From Sceloporus undulatus (Eukaryota > Chordata > Lepidosauria > Squamata > Phrynosomatidae), in the NCBI RefSeq assembly GCF_019175285.1, contig NC_056527.1, positions 114,552,738 through 114,616,737 on the forward strand: 64,000 bases of DNA. Direction: 5' to 3'. A program made the translations under genes and the position numbers. Shown here piece by piece: positions 1 to 9,837 of this stretch. Within the stretch, counting starts at the first letter, position 1. Every line of letters begins with the position of its first letter. The notes under the pieces are model-generated. The model worked only from the letters and a program-made list of their open reading frames with translations, was not told the origin of the DNA and did not search any database.

Positions 1-515
1 TTATCAATATAAGTGAATATGAGGACCAAACAAAGGGGAAAAGATTTACACATTTCTGAGCATTGCGGAGTGCCTTCCATCTTCTTCACAAAGCAACCAC
101 CAATAATAGCATAGTCCCAAAGCCTGTTTTAATATCAGTGAAAATGAGAACCAAAAGAGAAAGAAAGAAAGGGCAATGTTTGCACATTTCTGGACATGTG
201 CAGAGTGCATTTCATCTTCTCCCCAAAGCAAGCAGCATAATAGCTTGTCCCATAGCCTGTTATCCATATCAGTGAATAAGAACCAAAAGAAAAGAAAAGA
301 AAAGATTTGCACATCTGACCATGAGCAGAGTGCATTCCATCTTCTTCCCAAAGCAGCCAGCAAAATAGCTTAGTCCCAGAGCCTGTTATCAATATCAGTG
401 AAAAAAGGAAGCAAAAGAAAGAAGAGAAAGGGTATATGTTTGCACAGTCCCTGGGCATGTGCAGAGTGCATTCCATCTCATTCCCAAAGCAACCACCACT
501 ACCAGCCATAACACA
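1..515. repeat. Tandem minisatellite, about 127-bp unit, four copies, open at left edge
   Basis: Four diverged head-to-tail units at about 1-128, 129-261, 262-387 and 388-515. Each has ATATCAGTGAA, a purine-rich stretch, TTTGCACA, GTGCAGAGTGCATTCCATC, CCCAAAGCA and AGCCTGTT. Open frames across it result from the repeat and are not genes. Confidence 0.85.
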
Positions 516-2040
516 TCAGGAATAAATAGAAAAGCATCCACTCAGAGGGCAATGTCTGAGACTATAATTCATCAACTTTAGGTTTAAGCACTCTGAAAAA
601 ATTAAAATAAAACGAGAGGCTTCTCGCACCCGGACCACTAGCCCTGCCTCCCTCTCAGCTCTGCAGTGCTTTGCAACATCCTCTCAGCCTCCATGCCCAG
701 CCTCCTCCACTTGCTGTGTGCAAACACCCCCAGCCAGCCACCCCCCAAATGAATTGTTTGGCTGCAATTGCATTTTAATGAGCTCCTGAATATTTTAAGG
801 GACAGGAAGAGGTGGGGAGACTGAAAATGGCCTATTTGGAAGCAGGGTGTGTGCGGTGTGAGCCAAGAAAGAGCAGCAGAGGCATGAAAAGTGTGTGCGT
901 TTGTGGGGTACATCTCGTCCCTTCTCCCTCATCCGCATTCTCCACCACAAACAGAAAATAAAGGGGAAAACCACCAGGGTCGGGGGCTCCCTGTCTCCCC
1001 CGTCTCTCCCGACTGATCCTCTGTTTCTTGAATTATTCATGGAAAGAAACTTTGTGAATTCATAATGAGGGCTCATTTTAAAAAATTGATAGCGGGGTGT
1101 GCTCCTGCGGACGAACAGGCAAAAAAGGAAGAAGAAATTGTGTGTGTGGGTCTCTGCTTCCCTCTGATAGAAATCTAGGGTGGGGGGGGTACGGGGGAAG
1201 AAAGTGATTGGGAGGGATGCGAATCACCCCATTGTGGGAGAAAAGTGGGATATAAATCCTTGAAATAAATAAATAAATATAAATGTGGGGTGCTAGGGGT
1301 CAAGAAGGTTGAAAATGGCAAAAAGGAAGAACAAAAAGGATGGGGAAAGAAGAGAGTGATGGTCCACCTGGAAACAGGGAGTGGGGTCAGGAAAATGGAG
1401 GTGGAAGCTAATATTATGTATGGGTCAGGCTATGCTGTGGAGATGGGAGAAGCTAAGGGGTCTTCTGGAGGTGGCAATGCTGTGGGTCAGTCCCGCAAGC
1501 ATCTGGGATTTGGGGGTCCCTCACTAGCTGGGAGGGGAGGACGGTTAGTGAGTCACGCTCTCTCGCGAAGGCCCAGCGAGGCTGCTGGCATATTCATTAT
1601 TGGTCTGCTTTTAACGATCGATTGAGGTTTAATTAACTGGCTGCGATTATTTGAAGGAATTTAAATAGCGTAATTAACCCGGCGGGAGAAGGAAGCCTCT
1701 CTGTGGAGGGAGGGATGAAGAGGAGGCAGCATTTTGGATCTGGGGTGGAAGGGGGAGATATGTGGGGCTTAGAGAAGGGGAACTGGACAGGGCCTTGTAG
1801 GGTCAAGCCATTTCTTGTGCAAGAACGAGGGTCATTCGCACTCCCTCCCATTTCAGGCCAGATCATCTATTTTGTGTGTAGGGGGGGGAGAGGGGGGTTA
1901 TGATCTAGGTCTCCCTTCCTCATAAGTGGATCCAGGAGAAAGGGGGGAATGAGAAGTCAACCATGTTCATTTAAAGGCCGGAACTTAAACATGGTGTTGG
2001 TGATGAGCATTTCTTAACCATGGTTGTGATTGGTGCACAA
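516..2040. other. Intergenic unique sequence with candidate conserved non-coding elements
   Basis: No exon or full transposon seen apart from an L2-like tail at 1225-1290. Runs rich in TAAT/ATTA homeodomain-type sites occur near 745-790, 1030-1075 and 1590-1680 (TTTAATTAACTGG, AATTTAAATAGCGTAATTAA). On human synteny CDH24 lies on this side; its upstream region may be included. Confidence 0.4.
1225..1290 (+). mobile_element. L2/CR1-type LINE 3' tail
   Basis: Short fragment ending AAAGTGGGATATAAATCC then an (AAAT)n tail, the typical 3' terminus of L2-like LINEs in reptiles. Confidence 0.5.
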
Positions 2041-2262
2041 AGATTGTTGTTGTGTGCCTTTGCTTTAGACCTATGGAGATCCTATCATGGTTGGCAAGAT
2101 TTGCTCAGAGGGGCATTGCTTTTGCTCTCCTCTGAGGCTCCTCTGAAGCTGAGAGAATGTGACTCTCCAAAACACTGAGTGGGTTTCCATGACTGAGTGG
2201 GAATTTGAACCTTGAGTTCCAGATTTATAGTCCAGTACTCAAACCACTACACCAGGTTGTGA
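2041..2262 (-). mobile_element. Sauria-type SINE
   Basis: Plus strand starts with TTGTTGTTGTGTGCC (reverse of the CAACAA tail) and passes through the GAGGCTGAGAGAATGTGACT core to the tRNA-like head near 2240. It lies head to tail with a second copy. Confidence 0.7.
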
Positions 2263-2480
2263 TTGTTGTTGTGTGCCTTCAGTTCATGTTTAACTTATGG
2301 AGACCCTATCAAGGAGTTTTCTTGGCAAGATTTGTTCGGGGGGGGGGTTTACCATGGTCATCCTCTGAGGCTGAGAGAGTGTGACTTACTCATGGTCACC
2401 CATTGGGTTTCCATGGCTGAACCGTGATTTGAACCCTGGTCTCCAGGGTCCTAGTCGAACACTGAAATCACAATGCAACA
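2263..2480 (-). mobile_element. Sauria-type SINE, directly abutting another copy
   Basis: Second copy in the same orientation, from GTTGTTGTGTGCCTTCAG to ACACTGAAATCACAATGC, with a G run at 2339-2347. Contains the reversed B box (GATTTGAACCC). Confidence 0.72.
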
Positions 2481-3066
2481 CTTGCTCAATACTACCCCAG
2501 GATGCTGGGCTTAAAAGTCACAACCTCCACAAAAAAAGAGGCATTAGTGGATGACTTGTAGGAACAAGACTAGGTAATATAGAACAGAATGGGAAAGGAT
2601 GCTTGAGCAAAAAATGTGGATCACAATAAGAAAGTGTGGCAACCATAGGTCAGGTCAAAGGTCAAGGTTCAAGGGACCACTGACCACTCTCCTATGCAAA
2701 GGGCAACAACACAGAGAGGGATTAGACCTCAGCCAGGATTCGCAGTTGGCCGAAGGCAAAGTTGGACAGAGATGCTCTTCTTGAGTGACCACTGGAGTGA
2801 AGGGTCAAAGGTCAGTGTCGGCTGTGTCCTGGCTCTTGTGGCAAAACATAATCCGCTCCCGGATCCCTCCTCCTTTTAGAGCTGCCTTATACACAACAAC
2901 ACAACCAGAGAAAGAGGTGAAGGAGAAAGGCAAAAGCAGAGGAGAGATAAAAATAGACCCGCGAGGAGAAAGAAGACCCGGGGGATTCGCGTGGGAAAGG
3001 CAGAATCCTCGCCCCATCCATCCTTTTGGCTGTCATTCACCATTTCTCCCGCCCTTTCAAAACAAA

Positions 3067-3107
<41 letters not shown>

Positions 3108-3804
3108 CCAGATCCACAACAAACCCATACAAACCCATGTTCAGGCTGATTTGTAGCAAGGTCTCTCTCTCAATGTCTTGATGCAGCCCATAGCAAAGCC
3201 ATAACCCCCAGTCTTGACCTGGGCACCTATTGCATCGAGTCCAGTGTCAAGATTCGCACACAGACCTCTTGGGGTCTAAAGGTGGGGTTGGATCCAATCA
3301 CCACTGCATTTAGGACAAGCTCAAGCCTATCCCACCTACCCCCCCCCCCCCCCCCCCCCCCCCACACACACACCTTGTTAAGCAAAGGAGAAACAGACAA
3401 GCATAAACCCAAAACAAATTGAGCATCAACTCCAGAAGTGAGTTGTGGTATAAGGTATATCTTAACAAGACAGCTATTGATTTCTAATAGTGCTTTTATA
3501 GTGAGTTTTGTTTTATGGGAGTGTTTTTATAGCTAGAAGCCTCCTGGGATGGAGGCAAATATATACATATACATACACATACACATATGGTTAAAAATAA
3601 ATAAATCTGAATTTGCCAACCGGAGAAGCCAAAAGGAAGCCTTTGCTCAACTTGCAGCTCCTAGATTTTGCCATTTTCTTGCTGGTGTTTTAGTTTGCTA
3701 ATATGAGGACTAGAAATTTCTTCAAAGCAAAGCTGAATTTCCTGACTGACTTCTGTCTGATCCAATACTAAAGTGCTTTTATTCACAAAAAAACAGCATC
3801 CACT
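2481..3804. other. Intergenic unique sequence with microsatellites
   Basis: Contains (CA)n at 3068-3106, a run of about 31 C at 3341-3363 and following, and a TATACA-rich patch at 3559-3590. The 2940-3060 part is moderately CpG-rich. No supported exon. Confidence 0.5.
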
Positions 3805-4028
3805 TGTGCACCTTCAGGTTGTTTTTGATTTATGGCAACCCTAAAGTGCACCTATAATGGAGTTTTCTTGGCAAGATTTGTTCAGAGGTGGTTTGCCATT
3901 GCCTTCCCCTGAGGCTGAGAGAGTGTGACTTGCCCAAAGTCACCCAGTGGGTTTCATGGCCGAGTGGGGATTTGAACCCTGGTCTCCAGAGTCGCAGTCT
4001 AACACTCGAACCACTATACCATGAGCCC
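3805..4028 (-). mobile_element. Sauria-type SINE
   Basis: Well preserved: TTCAGGTTGTTTTTGATTTA, the GTTTTCTTGGCAAGATTTGT core and the reversed B box GGATTTGAACCCTGG, ending ACTATACCATGAGC. Confidence 0.75.
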
Positions 4029-4384
4029 CCCAAAATAAATAAAACAAGATGGCATTTAACTAATAACGGATAATAAAGCTAAGCGGTAGCTGTAATTATT
4101 ATAGCCCCTTACAGGACGCAGAATCAATATTGTTTCAGTGGGTTTAAAGACTAGGTTTGGATACCTTTGTGGCCTATGGACAAATGTCCCAGTTTGGTGC
4201 CCTGCAGAAGGGTTTAACTACAACACTCATCATCCCTCCAGTCAGGATTGCAAAGACCAAGGCCATTCTGGTTAGGACAATGGAAGGTATAGTCAACTCT
4301 GGTGGAGGAGGCCAAGTTGGGGAAGGTTTGAGATACCCCATGGGGAGCCTCCATATTCAGATGCAGTTTTGCCTTTGAAAATAC

Positions 4385-4507
4385 CTTGTTGTTATTGTTG
4401 TTGTTGTTTGCCTTCCAACTTATGGCCACCCTATCATGGGGTTTTCTTGGCAAATTTCTTCAGAGGGTGGTTGCCATTGCCATCCTTTGAGGCTGAGAGA
4501 GTGTGAA
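4385..4507 (-). mobile_element. Sauria-type SINE, head missing
   Basis: Tail to core only (GTTGTTGTTGTTTGCC to GGCTGAGAGAGTGTGA); the tRNA head is absent. Confidence 0.65.
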
Positions 4508-4549
4508 AATACCTTTCAATGTTTTGTTTTAAATGTTGTTCAATGTCCT

Positions 4550-4700
4550 GGAGAACCCTGATCTCCAGCGTTGTAGTCCACGTTTCTAGCGACAGCAAGT
4601 CACATACTCTCAGCCTCAGAGGAAGGCAATGTCAAACCCTCCCTGAACAATCCTTGCAAAGAAAGTGTTCACCTTAGGGTTGCTGAAAGTAAATGTCTCA
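4550..4700 (+). mobile_element. Sauria-type SINE fragment
   Basis: Plus-oriented core (CTCAGCCTCAGAGGAAGGCAATG ... CCTTAGGGTTGCTGAAAGT in consensus order); both ends are degraded. Confidence 0.5.
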
Positions 4701-5252
4701 AAGGCACAGAGCAAGAAAGATGCATCGAGTCCTTCCTTGCTGGGAGAAAGGCAATGTACATATTTCATATAAATTAAGTTAAATTAATTGATTTTATCTG
4801 AGAAAGAGTCGATGCTTTGCCATTTTATGTCTCCATCTCACCTGTTTTTGAACAGGGACTGGAAACAGACAATGTGGGCAGACAATAAAAGCCACTACTA
4901 AACCATCTATGCACACTTACATTCCTCTGATTTAGGTGTGAAAAATACTTTTTTCAGCTCATTGTTCTAGACTTCAGATATGCAAATATTTTATTGATCT
5001 CAGACAGTATTTCTTGAACCAAGTGTAGTGGTCAATATTATTGAATGTTCAAACTTCCTATCCCTTTTTATAATATCCTGCGATTGGAGTTCATTCTTTA
5101 TCTGGAATATTCGTATCTTGACCAGTCAACCTTGCTGTCAATTTGTCTCATTTATCTCTTTAATTGATGTGTTTTCAGTGACGCTGTTCGTTGTTGTCGT
5201 TCCTCACCTCGATCCATTGGGACAGGTGGGTAAGAAATATGTTGTTGTTGCT

Positions 5253-5305
<53 letters not shown>

Positions 5306-6021
5306 GGGATGTGTGGTCCAAAAGAAATCACATTTCCAAACTGGCTTCTGCAAGGGATGAAGCTGTCTACACAAAGGATATTGGGCCAGGAAATCAAAGG
5401 CAAGTGATGCTATCTGGAGGAAAAACAGTGAAAAACCTCCAAGCCTCATGTGGGGTTCCTATGCGCTCTCTCCCTGGAGAAGAAGCAGAGGAAAACCTTT
5501 GACACCAGCCACAGAGGGAAAGCAACTAGTGTCCCGGAGTGGGGATTAGCTGCTTTTCCAGCTGGGCCCTTTCCTTCCCCTTCACCACTTCACAATCCAG
5601 TTAGGTGCTGTAATCCCTCTAGCTTGAGCCCCCGAGTTAGGAGGATCGAAAGAGGAAATCTGGTAGATCAAGCCGTGAAATCTGCCACAGAGATAGGAGA
5701 CGGAGGCAGAGAGGGCCGCGTGGGTGTGGGAATGTGTGCGCAGAGTGTTTTAAAAGCTGTTTGCAATGTCTACTCCCACCCCCGCCACATACGCACACAA
5801 ATTGCTGAGCTCCTGGGTTTCCGGCCAGAAAAAGACGACTCTATGCACCTGGTAGACAGGCACATAAGATGGGATCCCTGAGGGGCAACGAAGGCTCATT
5901 TTAGCACACTGAGCATCGCCACAAGCTAAACATTTATTGCTCAGATGTGGAATAGTTTTGCTGCAAACAGGTAAAGGAAAAGGAGGTTGGGGATGCTGTA
6001 GGGGCATCTAGAAGAAATGAT
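4701..6021. other. Intergenic sequence with L2-like tail and (ATC)n run
   Basis: An L2-like terminus at 5195-5255 is followed by an (ATC)n microsatellite at 5252-5303, which creates poly-Ile/Met/Ser frames. The 5630-5760 part is moderately CpG-rich. No exon recognised. Confidence 0.5.
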
Positions 6022-6478
6022 ATACAGCTGGCCCTTGCGGCTTTGACTTTTTAGCTTTATTTGCAGCTTTTATTAATATGTTCTCTCTAGGAATCTCTAG
6101 GTCCTCCGGCGCAACTCTGCCAGAGGTTAACCACAGAGTTGCGGTGGAGAACCTAAATGTCCCTAGAGAAAACACTTCCCTGGGCATTTTTAGATCCTCC
6201 AACATAATTCTATGATCAACTTCTGGCAGATGTTGACCATAGAGTTGTGCTGGAGAACCTAGAAGTTCCCAGAGAAAACACTTCACTAGGCATTTGTAGG
6301 TACTCCAACATGGTTGATTCGATGATCAACCTCTGGCAGATGTTGACTGGAGGACTTGGCGATTCCTAGAGAGGTGTTTGCGCAGGTAAAAAGAATAGCG
6401 GGATTTTTTATTTGTGGCTTTTCCACATTCACAGTGGTCCATCACCCCTAACCCCAGCAAATGTGGAGGGACCACTGT
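6022..6478. mobile_element. Tigger-like MITE with internal subrepeats (family A, copy 1)
   Basis: Ends TACAGCTGGCCCTTGCGG and GGAGGGACCACTGTA are imperfect inverted repeats beginning TACAG, consistent with a TA target. The interior has three diverged units (6085-6370) of CTCTAGG-AATCTCTAGGTCCTCC, CAACTCTG and CTGGCAGATGTTGACCA, each partly palindromic. A second copy lies at 53350-53713. Confidence 0.65.
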
Positions 6479-6861
6479 AAAGGGAAATGGAGAAAAGTGG
6501 CAGGGAAATGAAGCGTGGGAGAGCAAGAGTGGAGAAGAGTGGGAACAATTCATGGCAGGCAAGAAATTAAAACCAGCAACAAGGAACCAGAGAAGCAAAG
6601 GGGAGCACTGTCAGCCCCATGGCTGGCTAGAAGAAACCATATCCCTCAAAGTTCAACCATGTATGCTCCAAGAAGTGCAATCAGCATCTTCTGGTGGGAA
6701 GGTAAGGATGTGAACCATAATGTTAACAGAGGAGACAAGAGAGACAACTACTGTAAATGCAAGGATCTGCAACAATAAACAAAGTATTTTTAAGCTCCTT
6801 ATGGTTCGATAGGGGAGAAATTGTTGTTCAGTTTGGACCAGGGTTAAAGGACTCACTACTT

Positions 6862-6912
6862 AACACTGTTGTTGTGTGCCTTCAAGTCAGTTCTAATGTA
6901 TAACTGCCCTAA
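6862..6912 (-). mobile_element. Sauria-type SINE tail fragment
   Basis: Only GTTGTTGTGTGCCTTCAAGTC and a few following bases are recognisable. Confidence 0.5.
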
Positions 6913-6929
6913 GTTACCCAAACTGTATG

Positions 6930-7168
6930 ACAGCCAGTGTGATATAATGGTTTGAGTGTGGGATTATGACTCTGGACACCAGGGTTCGAATCCCTGCTCA
7001 GCCATGAAGACCCACTGGGCGTCCTTGAGCAGGTCACATTCTCTTAGCCTCAGAAGATGGCAATGGCAAACTCCCTCTGATGAAACCTGCCAAGAAAACC
7101 CCGATAGGCTTGCCTTAGGGTTGTCATTTGTCGAAAAGGACTTGAAGGAACACAACACAGACAACACA
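6930..7168 (+). mobile_element. Sauria-type SINE, full length
   Basis: tRNA-derived head with box A-like TATAATGGTTTGAGTG and box B GGTTCGAATCC, unique core, and a Bov-B-like 3' end ACTTGAAGGAACACAACACA. A good reference copy for the window. Confidence 0.8.
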
Positions 7169-7344
7169 CAGAGCTCCTGTTATGGTGGACTTAGGTCCTT
7201 CTTTTGACCTGTGATTTAGCTGTGGAATACTGTCTCCACCTATTGACCAAGAAGGCAACTACACTCCTGCCAAATAACAAAAGGTCCTAAGGTGGGACAT
7301 ACAAACCTACAAATCCTGGGATCACCCATCCAAACCTTTTAAAG

Positions 7345-7572
7345 GGTTTTTGTTGTTGTGTGCCTTCAAGTTGTTTCCGACTTATGGCAACTTATGGTTT
7401 TATCTGCAAGATTTGGTCTGAAGAGGTTTACCATTGCTTTACACTGAGGCTGAGAGCATGTGACTTGCCCAAGGTTATCCACTGGGTTTCAGGACCGAGT
7501 GATAAATTGAACCCAGGCCTCCAGAATCATAGTCTAACAAGCTGCTCCTTAACCCATTGTCATGAGGCTTTT
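7345..7572 (-). mobile_element. Sauria-type SINE
   Basis: From TTTGTTGTTGTGTGCCTTCA to the reversed head near TAACCCATTGTCATGAGG; the core is diverged. Confidence 0.68.
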
Positions 7573-7997
7573 TGGGCAATCAAGAGAAAGTCCTTGTCTC
7601 AGCCTAGCCAAGCTTGATAAGGTTAAGCCTAAAACAAGGGATAGAACTACAAGCTCTATGGGATAACCATGCTAAGAAAGAAATAGTAACTCCATCCTCC
7701 ATCAATGGGAAAACCCTGTAACACACTTTGCACAACAGCAGGCGATTTAATCTTATCACCTCTACACAATGCATTTGCCAGTTTCTGAAAGTGACTGAAC
7801 TACGAATACCAAGCACCATTTTACAGGGATTTTTCAACTGTGTAAAAAAAGAGCAGGTGCTGCCTCTTTCCAAGACACTGCTAGGTAGAGACTGTACATT
7901 TTCTATTTTCACCTCATTGGGAAAACAGAAATGTGCACTGTACAGTGTATAAATGTACGTCGTCTGTACATTTTCTATTTTCACGTCTATTTTCACC
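7573..7997. other. Intergenic sequence, nothing recognised
   Basis: Unique-looking DNA. A direct repeat of GTACATTTTCTATTTTCAC (7893 and 7970) flanks a short segment. No gene signal. Confidence 0.4.
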
Positions 7998-8220
7998 ACC
8001 TCAGCCTGAAGGCTCCAGATCCTCTGATTTTGGAAGCTAAGCAAGGTTTGCAGCCCATTAGTACTTGGATGAGAGACCATCAAGGAATACTATGTGCTGT
8101 CGGCTGCATTTCGGAGGACAGCAATGGCAAACCATCTCTGAACAGCCCTTGCTTGATAAAACCCTATTAAATATATAGGGTCACTGTAAGTTAACAGGCA
8201 ATTTATGACGGCGCACACAC
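7998..8220 (+). mobile_element. 5S rRNA-derived SINE
   Basis: The head resembles 5S rRNA: GATTTTGGAAGCTAAGCAAG, TTAGTACTTGGATGAGAGACC, ATCAAGGAATACTATGTGCTG. A SINE body and a Sauria-like tail follow (GTCACTGTAAGTTAACAGGC ... GACGGCGCACACACA). The 5S internal promoter boxes would explain its transcription. Confidence 0.75.
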
Positions 8221-8604
8221 ATTTAAGCTTGATATTCTAAGAATATAAGTTTCTGCATCACGTTCAATTCTTGGGCAGGGGCAGAACTAATTGGAGAACC
8301 AAGTGACGCCTCTCGCATGCTTGCGCTTATACATGCATAAAAGTACATCTGGTAATTTAACAAAGCAAAACAGTGCTAGGTTTTTTCTGACCAGTTCTCT
8401 CTCTCTCTGATGCATCGCTTCCTGCAAAATCCCAGCATGTGGGGACACTTAATACCTGAGTAAGAAGCCATTTGAGGACTTCCAAATTAAATGAGACTTT
8501 CAATGATATGACAGAAGATCCATGCCCATTATGGAGAGCTGTTACTGGATTCTGAAAGCTTGCTGTTTTTCGTCAGTCTGCCCCATAGTGGCTGTGCAGT
8601 GTAT

Positions 8605-9015
8605 CAGCTGTTGTTGTGGTGTACTTTCAAGTACAGTGGTACCCCGGGATACGAATTACCCAGGTTACGAATTTTTCGGGTTACGAAAAAATCCCATAGG
8701 GATTTATTGTTTCGGCTTACGAAGGTTTCTTCGGGTTACGAAAAAACCTCGGCGCTATTTTCCGCCACCGGAGGGCAGCAGAGAGCTATTTTTCCATTAG
8801 CGCCTATGGCAATTCGGCTTACGAAGGTTTTTCGGGTTACGAAATTAGCCGCGGAACGAATTAATTTCGTAACCCGAGGTACCACTGTAGTTTCCGACTT
8901 ATGGCGACCCTATCATGGGGTTTTCTTGGCAAGATTTGTTCAGAGGGGGGTTGCCATTGCCTTTCTGAGGCTGAGAGAGTGGGACTTGCCCAAGGGGCTT
9001 CCACGGCTGAGCCAA
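8605..9015 (-). mobile_element. Sauria-type SINE split by a MITE insertion
   Basis: The SINE tail (CTGTTGTTGTGGTGTACTTTC, to 8632) resumes at 8890 with TTTCCGACTTATGGCGACCC and runs to about 9015. The 8633-8889 segment is a younger MITE. Confidence 0.75.
8633..8890. mobile_element. Tigger/mariner-like MITE with TTACGAA repeats (family B)
   Basis: Ends TACAGTGGTACCCCGGGATA and CGTAACCCGAGGTACCACTGTA are inverted repeats of about 25 bp starting CAGTGGTACC, flanked by TA on both sides (mariner/pogo-type target duplication). The interior carries about eight copies of (A/T)TACGAA preceded by CGGGT or CGGCT. No coding capacity. Confidence 0.75.
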
Positions 9016-9019
9016 GATT

Positions 9020-9108
9020 CAAGATACATTTTTTGAACTTTTCAAACCGTGGATGCTTGAATCCGTGTATAAAAAATCTGTGTATAAGAAGGGCCGACTG
9101 TACCACTT
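9020..9108. mobile_element. Tigger-like MITE end fragment
   Basis: AACCGTGGATGCTTGAATCC ... GAAGGGCCGACTGTA resembles the right end of the elements at 10053 and 19197. Confidence 0.5.
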
Positions 9109-9164
9109 GCAATAAGCCCTAGCAATTGTCTCATTCACCCTCCAAAAAAGACGCACAGCAGGTA

Positions 9165-9534
9165 TAAAACTAACGCCATCTCTTTATTATGCTCTCTTTT
9201 CCTGTATCATCAAGAATAATAATAAAAAAAATCTTCCCAAAATAAAATACAAATTAATGGGGAGGGAAATGGCCCTGGGGAGAGGAGAAGAGCGGAGGAG
9301 CCAGGGATACAATTATCCCAAAAAGGAAGAAGGGTCTTGCAGCTACTTCATCTTGGTGCTCACCTCCTACTCCTTCTCCTCTTGTAGCTGCTGATAAAGG
9401 AAAGCCAACCCACGGCTGTCTCGTTCCTTTCCCCCACAAATGAGGGTGAGGGGGCTAGGGAGAAGGGGAAAGGGCCATCACCGCCACCGTCCTCCCCCTT
9501 CCCCAGAAGGTCAAAGTAAAGAAGTTGGAATAGT
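9165..9534 (-). other. ACIN1: ACIN1 3' untranslated region with poly(A) signal
   Basis: From the TGA at 9535 down to a minus-strand AATAAA at 9183-9188 (TTTATT on plus). The segment is unique sequence without recognised repeats. Cleavage near 9165 is inferred from the usual 15-25 nt spacing. A second AATAAA-like A/T patch near 9236-9245 could give a shorter end. Confidence 0.65.
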
Positions 9535-9837
9535 TCAACGGCGCCCCCCTCTGTCCTGTACAGGCGTACTGCGACTCCGACTTCGGCTGTGTCGGGTCTT
9601 CGCCTCACGCCGCTCCCGCTCCCGCTCCCTGCCACTGCTGCGCTCGCCTCCCCTGCTGGCCCCACCTCCTGTGGCGCTGGGGCGCTCCCGCTCCCGTTCA
9701 CGGCTGTGCTCCCGCCTCTTCTCCCGTTCAGCTTGACGGCTGCGCTCCCGTTGGCGGGCTTCCTCCGCTTCCTGTTCCTTGCGCCGGCGCTCCCGTTCCC
9801 GGGCTCGGGCAGCCCGCTCGGCTTGCTTCTGAACATA
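9535..9837 (-). CDS. ACIN1: ACIN1 coding exon 18, C-terminal RE/RS tail and stop
   Basis: Encodes 100 residues and a TGA (9535-9537): [36 protein letters not shown], a Gly/Ser-rich insert, then [18 protein letters not shown]. The human protein has a longer Arg/Asp repeat here; part of it is replaced by [16 protein letters not shown]. Acceptor TTGGTTTCCAG. Confidence 0.97.
   Translation of the reverse strand, partial: YVQKQAERAARARERERRRKEQEAEEARQRERSRQAEREKRREHSRERERERPSATGGGASRGGERSSGRERERERREAKTRHSRSRSRSTPVQDRGGRR

Noticed and set aside
1-515. CRISPR-like or regularly spaced repeat
   Set aside because: The whole 127-bp unit is repeated without unique spacers, and the genome is a vertebrate's.
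5204-5449. Open frames with poly-Met, poly-Ile or poly-Ser
   Set aside because: They come from the (ATC)n microsatellite.
6935-7010. tRNA gene from A and B box-like motifs
   Set aside because: No cloverleaf stems; it is the head of a Sauria-type SINE seen many times in the window.
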